NCBI GenBank assembly: GCA_003220955.1
Contig: QHTW01000012.1
Coordinates: 10,622 to 21,008, forward strand
Reading direction: 5' to 3'
DNA from: Gemmatimonadota bacterium
GTDB taxonomy: Bacteria > Gemmatimonadota > Gemmatimonadetes > Gemmatimonadales > GWC2-71-9
DNA: 10,387 nt
Position numbers and translations under genes: made by a program
In this document: one piece after another, positions 6,478 to 10,387 of the stretch
Numbering within the stretch: position 1 is the stretch's first letter
How the letters are laid out: each line of letters starts with the position of its first letter
The notes under the pieces: generated by a model
What the model was told of the DNA's origin: nothing
The model's database searches: none
Seen by the model: only the letters and a program-made list of their open reading frames with translations

Positions 6478-7663
6478 CCAAGAGGGCGCGCACGATGCCG
6501 AGCGCGCCCTTGTCGTTTTCATACCACTCTGTCGGCAGATGGGCGTCGCCCGCTCGACCCCCCGCTCCCAGGGCGACAGCCGGGACACCGAGCGCGATCG
6601 GGAAATTGGCGTCGGTGGAGGCGCACGCGAGCTGATGCTCGTGGCCGACGGCCCGGGTCGCGGCGACGGCGGTCTGCACGAGCGGGTGACTGCGCGGCGT
6701 CAGCCCCGATGGCCGGTCGCCGACGCGCTGGATCTCCATCGTCAATGGAGCCGTGCCGGGGAGCCGGTGCCGATTTTCCTCATCGCGCGCGTCGGCGACC
6801 ACTGCCTGAAGCGTCTCATCGATTCGCTGGAGCGAGCGCGGATCCTCGCTGCGCAGATCGACCTCGAACCACGCTGTTTGGGGGATCGAGTTGAGACTGG
6901 TGCCACCTCCAAGTCGCACCACCGCGTCTGTCGTGCGCGGGACGGCGTTCGTGGGGTGATCGGCTAACGCCGCGACAGCCCGTCCCACGGCGCTGGCGGG
7001 ATTCGCGACGCCAAAGGCGGCCCACGAGTGTCCCCCGGGCCCCGTGTACGTGATCCGGTAGCGTCGAGCCCCCAGCGCGCGGTGGACGATGCGTTCGATG
7101 CCGGCGCCGTCCAGCGCGATAAAGGCGGACGGTCGGACGGCCGGACGGTCGGACGGGCCTAACAAATGCCGCACCCCACGGAGATCGCCGGAACCCTCCT
7201 CACCCACGGTCGCGGCAAACAGGATAGGGCGCGCCGTGGCCACGCGAGCGCGGGTGAGTGCTTCCCCGAGCGCCACCAGCGCCGCGAGGCCGCGCGCATT
7301 GTCGGCGATGCCCGGTCCTTCGAGACGTGGCCCGCGCCGCGCCACGGAGACGTCCAGCTCGGGCCCAAAGACGGTGTCGAGGTGGGCCGAAAGGATCACG
7401 CACGCGTCGTGGAGGGGCGCAGCCTGCTGCGCCCCTCGGTTGATGTACCATCCCCGCACGTTTCCCACTTCATCCACGTGCACGTCCTGCAATCCGATTT
7501 CGCCGAACATTTCCGTCACGCGCGCGCCGCGTGCTGCCTCCGCACCCGTGGGTGCCGGGATGGCCGACAGCGCTGCCTGGCGGGCGAGCGTCGCCTCGTC
7601 CGAGCGCTCGATGTGCGCTCGGGCGGCGCGGATCCGCTCATTGGCGAGAAGCGCGGCAATCAC
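6443..7663 (-). CDS. M20-family metallohydrolase (ArgE/DapE/peptidase-like)
   Basis: The 406-residue product carries the full co-catalytic dizinc site of M20 enzymes: H94 and D96 (SAHLDTVF), D121 (GIADNARG), E155 and E156 (VGEEGSGD), D184 (IALDGAG) and H375 (AGDAHLPTEW). GPGGHSWAAFG, around H212, belongs to the inserted dimerisation domain. Such enzymes cleave dipeptides, tripeptides or N-acyl amino acids; its residues resemble the PepT/ArgE-like group but the substrate is unknown. There is no signal peptide, so it should be cytoplasmic. The start is GTG at 7663 with no obvious Shine-Dalgarno sequence. It is divergent from the LeuA-like gene and convergent with the phosphoesterase gene, overlapping it by 35 bases. 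Two repeat structures sit in its coding sequence (an 8-bp tandem repeat and a long inverted repeat), both in linker-like segments. Confidence 0.92.
   Translation of the reverse strand: MIAALLANERIRAARAHIERSDEATLARQAALSAIPAPTGAEAARGARVTEMFGEIGLQDVHVDEVGNVRGWYINRGAQQAAPLHDACVILSAHLDTVFGPELDVSVARRGPRLEGPGIADNARGLAALVALGEALTRARVATARPILFAATVGEEGSGDLRGVRHLLGPSDRPAVRPSAFIALDGAGIERIVHRALGARRYRITYTGPGGHSWAAFGVANPASAVGRAVAALADHPTNAVPRTTDAVVRLGGGTSLNSIPQTAWFEVDLRSEDPRSLQRIDETLQAVVADARDEENRHRLPGTAPLTMEIQRVGDRPSGLTPRSHPLVQTAVAATRAVGHEHQLACASTDANFPIALGVPAVALGAGGRAGDAHLPTEWYENDKGALGIVRALLVTAAMAEARAA
6482..6519 (+). terminator. Rho-independent-type terminator for the efflux/phosphoesterase operon
   Basis: Perfect 9-bp arms AGGGCGCGC (6483-6491) and GCGCGCCCT (6502-6510) flank a 10-base loop, and TTGTCGTTTT follows at 6511-6519 and nearby. 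It starts 5 bases after the phosphoesterase stop. The T-rich side is only on the plus strand, so it suits the plus-strand operon. It lies within the coding end of the M20 gene (residues about 382-394). The T tract is interrupted, so efficiency is uncertain. Confidence 0.6.
7127..7158. repeat. Four tandem copies of an 8-bp unit inside the M20 gene
   Basis: The units are GGACGGTC, GGACGGCC, GGACGGTC and GGACGGGC. They encode M20 residues about 169-179 (GPSDRPAVRPS), a Pro/Arg-rich linker between the VGEEGSGD and IALDGAG motifs. Gain or loss of one unit would shift the frame because 8 is not a multiple of 3. Confidence 0.85.
7412..7437. repeat. Perfect 12-bp inverted repeat in the M20 gene
   Basis: Arms GAGGGGCGCAGC and GCTGCGCCCCTC are exactly complementary and separated by 2 bases, so the transcript could form an 11-bp stem with a 4-base loop. 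It encodes the RGAQQAAPLHDA segment (about residues 76-87), a surface-loop-like stretch. No T tract follows on either strand, so it is not a typical terminator. Confidence 0.75.
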
Positions 7664-7735
7664 GGTGCCAAACTATGATGTCGTATGGCGCGGGTGCAAC
7701 TTGACCTGGATTGGGGCCGGGGCGACACTAGATCC
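7664..7735. promoter_or_regulatory. Divergent promoter region of the M20 and LeuA-like genes
   Basis: This 72-base gap must hold both promoters if the LeuA-like gene starts at 7736. Rightward, TTGACC at 7701-7706 is a good -35; a weaker -10, GACACT, is at 7724-7729, which would start transcription near 7736. Leftward, TTGCAC (7699-7694) and CATAGT (7677-7672) are spaced by 16 bases and would start transcription near the GTG at 7663. A plus-strand TATGAT at 7674-7679 is another possible -10 but has no -35. All of these are matches by eye. Confidence 0.4.
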
Positions 7736-8965
7736 ATGGAGGAGCGGCAGCTCATCTACGACTGGAACAGCGCCGGCGGTACCGACGGTCATTTCGATTG
7801 GACGCGAGCCCGGGTCGACCTGAACGACGAGACGCTGCGCGACGGACTGCAGTCGCCGTCGGTCACGGATCCGTCGCTCGAGGTCAAGAAGCGGCTGCTG
7901 CACCTGATGGCCGACCTCGGGATCGTCGCGGCAGACATCGGCTTACCAGGCGCCGGCCCGCGGGTCGTCGAGCAGGTGCGCGCGCTGGCGCGGGAAATCC
8001 GTGATCACAAGCTTCCGATCGCTCCGAACTGTGCGGCCCGTACCGTGCTTGCGGACGTGGAGCCGATCGTGCGCATCTCGGACGAGGTCGGCATCAAGAT
8101 CGAAACGGCCACGTTCATCGGCTCCTCGCCGATTCGGCAGTACACGGAGGACTGGACGCTCGACCGGATCGTCGCCGCGACCGAGGAGGCGGTGACGTAT
8201 GCGGTCAAGCACGGCCTGCCGGTCATGTACGTCACGGAAGACACGACACGGGCTCGCCCCGAGACGCTCAAGGTATTGTACGGCGCCGCGATCGAGTGCG
8301 GCGCGGGTCGGATCTGTCTCGCCGATACCGTGGGGCATGCAACGCCTGACGGCGTAAAGGCGTTGATAAAATTCGTCAAGCGGGAAATCGTCAAGCAGCA
8401 CCCCGTAAAAATCGACTGGCACGGGCATCGCGACCGCGGGATGGGGCTGATCAACTGTCTGGCGGCGATCGAGGCGGGCGTGGACCGCGTGCACGCGACG
8501 GCACTCGGCGTGGGGGAGCGGGTGGGCAACGCCGAGATGGATCTGTTGATCGTCAATCTGAAGCTGTTGGGCGCGCACCCGGCCGATATCCGAAAGCTGC
8601 CCGAGTACTGCCGGCTGGTTGCGGATGCGGTCGGCGTGCCGATTCCGGTGAACTATCCCGTCGTCGGGACCGACGCATTCCGGACCGGGACCGGCGTCCA
8701 CGCCGCCGCGATCATCAAGGCGAAGAAAAAGGGCCACACCTGGCTTGCCGATCGGGTGTACAGCTCCGTCCCGGCCGAGGAGTTCGGCTTCGAGCAGCGC
8801 ATCGAGATCTCTCCGGTGTCGGGCCTCTCGAACGTGAAGTATTGGCTCGAGCATCATGGCTACGATCCCGACGACGAAGCGGCCTGCCGCACCCTGTTCG
8901 ACGCGGCGAAGCGGACCGATCGGGTGCTGTCCGACGAGGAATGCCACCGGTTGTTGCACACATGA
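7736..8965 (+). CDS. Isopropylmalate-synthase-like acyltransferase lacking the LeuA regulatory domain
   Basis: The protein (409 residues from ATG 7736) is an HMGL-like TIM barrel of the 2-isopropylmalate/homocitrate/citramalate synthase family, which joins acetyl-CoA to an alpha-keto acid. Visible features are R35 and metal ligand D36 in LNDETLRDGLQ, TEDTTRARPE, LADTVGHATPDG, metal ligands H229 and H231 in DWHGHRDRG, N265 in GVGERVGN, and H322 in GTGVHAAAI. The chain ends soon after the linker subdomain, so it lacks the leucine-binding C-terminal domain of true LeuA, as do homocitrate and Re-citrate synthases. The usual HxHND reads HGHRD here. The start at 7736 is preferred because MEERQLIYDWN fits the family's typical N-terminus; an in-frame ATG at 7685 adds 17 unlikely residues. 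The stop overlaps the next gene's start (ATGA). The keto-acid substrate is undetermined. Confidence 0.85.
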   Translation: MEERQLIYDWNSAGGTDGHFDWTRARVDLNDETLRDGLQSPSVTDPSLEVKKRLLHLMADLGIVAADIGLPGAGPRVVEQVRALAREIRDHKLPIAPNCAARTVLADVEPIVRISDEVGIKIETATFIGSSPIRQYTEDWTLDRIVAATEEAVTYAVKHGLPVMYVTEDTTRARPETLKVLYGAAIECGAGRICLADTVGHATPDGVKALIKFVKREIVKQHPVKIDWHGHRDRGMGLINCLAAIEAGVDRVHATALGVGERVGNAEMDLLIVNLKLLGAHPADIRKLPEYCRLVADAVGVPIPVNYPVVGTDAFRTGTGVHAAAIIKAKKKGHTWLADRVYSSVPAEEFGFEQRIEISPVSGLSNVKYWLEHHGYDPDDEAACRTLFDAAKRTDRVLSDEECHRLLHT

Positions 8966-10387
8966 GCTTCCGCGACATCGAGAAGTCGTTTTTCGATCTC
9001 TACTGGCAGCTGGATCCCGTTGCCGCGACCCAGGCCGGCGTGCCGGGGCACGACGATCGCTACGGCCGCTTCAGTCCCGCGGCGCTCGCGCCGCATCTCG
9101 CCGCGCTCAGATCGGTTGCCTCCGCGCTGGAAGGAGCGAACGCCGCCGAGCTGGATGAGGAGATCGACCGCACCGCGCTGCTGAACGAAATCCGCGTCAT
9201 GCTGCGGCGATTCGAGAAGCTCAAGCCCCAGGCCAAGAATCCGGAGTTCTGGCTCTCGCATTTGCTCGGTGGGCTGCATCACCTGCTGCTCTCCGCCGAC
9301 CGGACACCCGCTGAGAAAGCCGCCGCAGCGATCGGGCGGCTCGAGGACATCCCTGAATTCCTCGACGATCTCAAGGCCTCGCTGGACGAGCCGGTGCGCG
9401 TCTTCGTCGAGACGGCGCTGCGAATGACCGAAGGTGGCCGCTTGCTCATCACGGAGATGGCCGCCGCGCTCGGCGCGCAGGCGCCGATGCACTCGCCGCG
9501 CCTGTCGGCCGCGGCGGAGCAGGCGAGCGCCGCGTTGCTCGCGTTCGACTCGAATCTTGAGCGCTGGCTGGAGATCGGGACGGAGCACTTCGCGATCGGC
9601 GAGGAAGCGTTCAATTTCCTGCTGCACTATCAGCACGCGCTCCGCGACACGGCGCCCGAGTTGTGGCGCTACGGGCTGCACCTCAAGGAAGAGATCGAGG
9701 CGGATCTGGTGCGGCTCGCGGGACGGCTGGACGGGAAGCCCTGGCCGGAGCTCGTGGACAAGTTGCGCGGCGACCACCCCGCGCCGAGCGAGCTGGTGGA
9801 CGCTTACGCGAAGGAAATGGCGCGCGCCCGCGATTTTGTGGAGCAGCGCAAGCTCGCGCCCATTCCCAAGGCGCCGCTCGGCGTGATTCCCACACCGGCG
9901 TTCATGCGTCCGGTGATTCCGTACGCTGCGTACGACAGCCCTGGGGCCTACAGCCGTAATCGCACCGGCTGGTTCTACGTCACGGTGCCCGACGCGCGCC
10001 TGCCGAAGGAGCAGCAGGAGCGGATTCTGCGCGACCACTGCCGGTACGAGCTTGCCGCCACCGCGCTGCACGAAGGCTACCCCGGGCATCATCTGCAGCT
10101 CGTCATTGCGAAAGAGCTGCCGTCGCACGTGCGCAAGAATCTCTGGACGCCCCTCACCGTCGAAGGTTGGGCGCTCTACTGCGAAGACATGATGGGTGAG
10201 GAAGGCTTCTACGCCTCCGACCAGGAGCTGTTCTTCCAACGCGTGCATCTGCTGTGGCGCGCGATGCGCATTCTGCTCGACGTCGGCCTACACACGCGCG
10301 GCATGACCCGCGAGCAGGCGGTCGATCAGATGGTGAACGAGTTGCACGTGGAGCGCGGCAATGCGGAGGCGGAAGTGCGGCGCTACT
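8962..10387 (+). CDS. DUF885-family zincin-like protein (partial, runs off the window)
   Basis: The frame from ATG 8962 stays open to the window end, giving at least 475 residues. The family signature is present: HEGYPGHHLQ with H370, E371 and H376 or H377, then VEGWALYCED with E401 and E408, which resembles the gluzincin arrangement of metallopeptidases. The last residues (ERGNAEAEVRRY) match the stretch that in relatives precedes a conserved PGQALSYK-like ending, so roughly 60-100 residues are probably missing. Most DUF885 proteins have signal or lipoprotein peptides, but this one starts MSFRDIEKSFFDLYW and looks cytoplasmic. A hydrolytic function is inferred from the motif; the substrate is unknown. 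The start overlaps the LeuA-like stop by ATGA, so the two are translationally coupled. Confidence 0.88.
   Translation, partial: MSFRDIEKSFFDLYWQLDPVAATQAGVPGHDDRYGRFSPAALAPHLAALRSVASALEGANAAELDEEIDRTALLNEIRVMLRRFEKLKPQAKNPEFWLSHLLGGLHHLLLSADRTPAEKAAAAIGRLEDIPEFLDDLKASLDEPVRVFVETALRMTEGGRLLITEMAAALGAQAPMHSPRLSAAAEQASAALLAFDSNLERWLEIGTEHFAIGEEAFNFLLHYQHALRDTAPELWRYGLHLKEEIEADLVRLAGRLDGKPWPELVDKLRGDHPAPSELVDAYAKEMARARDFVEQRKLAPIPKAPLGVIPTPAFMRPVIPYAAYDSPGAYSRNRTGWFYVTVPDARLPKEQQERILRDHCRYELAATALHEGYPGHHLQLVIAKELPSHVRKNLWTPLTVEGWALYCEDMMGEEGFYASDQELFFQRVHLLWRAMRILLDVGLHTRGMTREQAVDQMVNELHVERGNAEAEVRRY

Noticed and set aside
7943..8959. Minus-strand open frame (338 codons) opposite the LeuA-like gene
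   Set aside because: Antisense shadow with low-complexity composition and no recognisable motif.
9920..9934. Paired CGTACG palindromes in the DUF885 gene
   Set aside because: Short, within conserved coding sequence, and likely chance in GC-rich DNA.
8860..10248. Long minus-strand open frame (462 codons) opposite the DUF885 gene
   Set aside because: It lies antisense to a clear family member; its His/Arg/Gly-rich product shows no domain, as expected for an antisense frame in GC-rich DNA.
1..10387. Search for a CRISPR array, tRNA, transposase, toxin-antitoxin or defence system
   Set aside because: No spaced direct repeats, RNA-like cloverleaf, integrase or transposase motifs, or defence domains were seen; composition looks even across the window.

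Overview
The window is GC-rich, gene-dense bacterial chromosome. It holds nine protein-coding genes, two of them cut by the window edges, and no stretch over 300 bases lacks a gene. A TolC-type outer membrane channel with its own signal peptide indicates a two-membrane (Gram-negative type) organism. The mix of a DinB-like protein, a TetR/TolC/EmrA/EmrB cassette, a DUF885 protein and an M20 hydrolase resembles gene content I associate with Gemmatimonadota or Acidobacteriota. That assignment is an inference from gene content, not from a marker gene.

Layout. (1) Positions 1-693: the tail of a sugar-phosphate nucleotidyltransferase, followed after 2 bases by a DinB-fold protein. (2) Positions 711-5368: a 30-bp near-palindrome (candidate operator), a TetR regulator, a TolC-like outer membrane protein, an EmrA/HlyD-type periplasmic adaptor and a 14-helix EmrB/QacA-type transporter. 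All are on the plus strand with overlaps or tiny gaps, so this looks like one self-regulated tripartite efflux operon, in the style of VceR-VceCAB or EmrAB-TolC. (3) Positions 5365-6477: a membrane-anchored metallophosphoesterase whose TTG start overlaps the transporter stop codon, so it is probably the last gene of the efflux operon. A terminator-like hairpin for this operon lies just past it, inside the 3' coding end of the convergent next gene. (4) Positions 7663-6443: an M20 metallohydrolase on the minus strand. (5) Positions 7736-10387: divergent from it, an isopropylmalate-synthase-like acyltransferase without the LeuA regulatory domain, overlapped by ATGA with a DUF885 zincin-like protein that runs off the end.

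How they work together: the efflux genes form a coherent machine. The regulator probably binds the palindrome and represses itself and the pump. The transporter moves substrate across the inner membrane with proton exchange, the adaptor bridges the periplasm and the channel exits the outer membrane. The right-hand genes (M20, LeuA-like, DUF885) look metabolic, involving amino-acid or peptide turnover and alpha-keto-acid chemistry, but no single pathway can be named.

I found no CRISPR array, RNA gene, insertion sequence, phage gene or recognisable defence system. The most useful second-look items are the operator, the terminator embedded in an opposing gene, the phosphoesterase appended to the pump operon, the altered HxHND motif in the LeuA-like enzyme, the possibly leaderless divergent promoter region, and an 8-bp tandem repeat inside the M20 gene.
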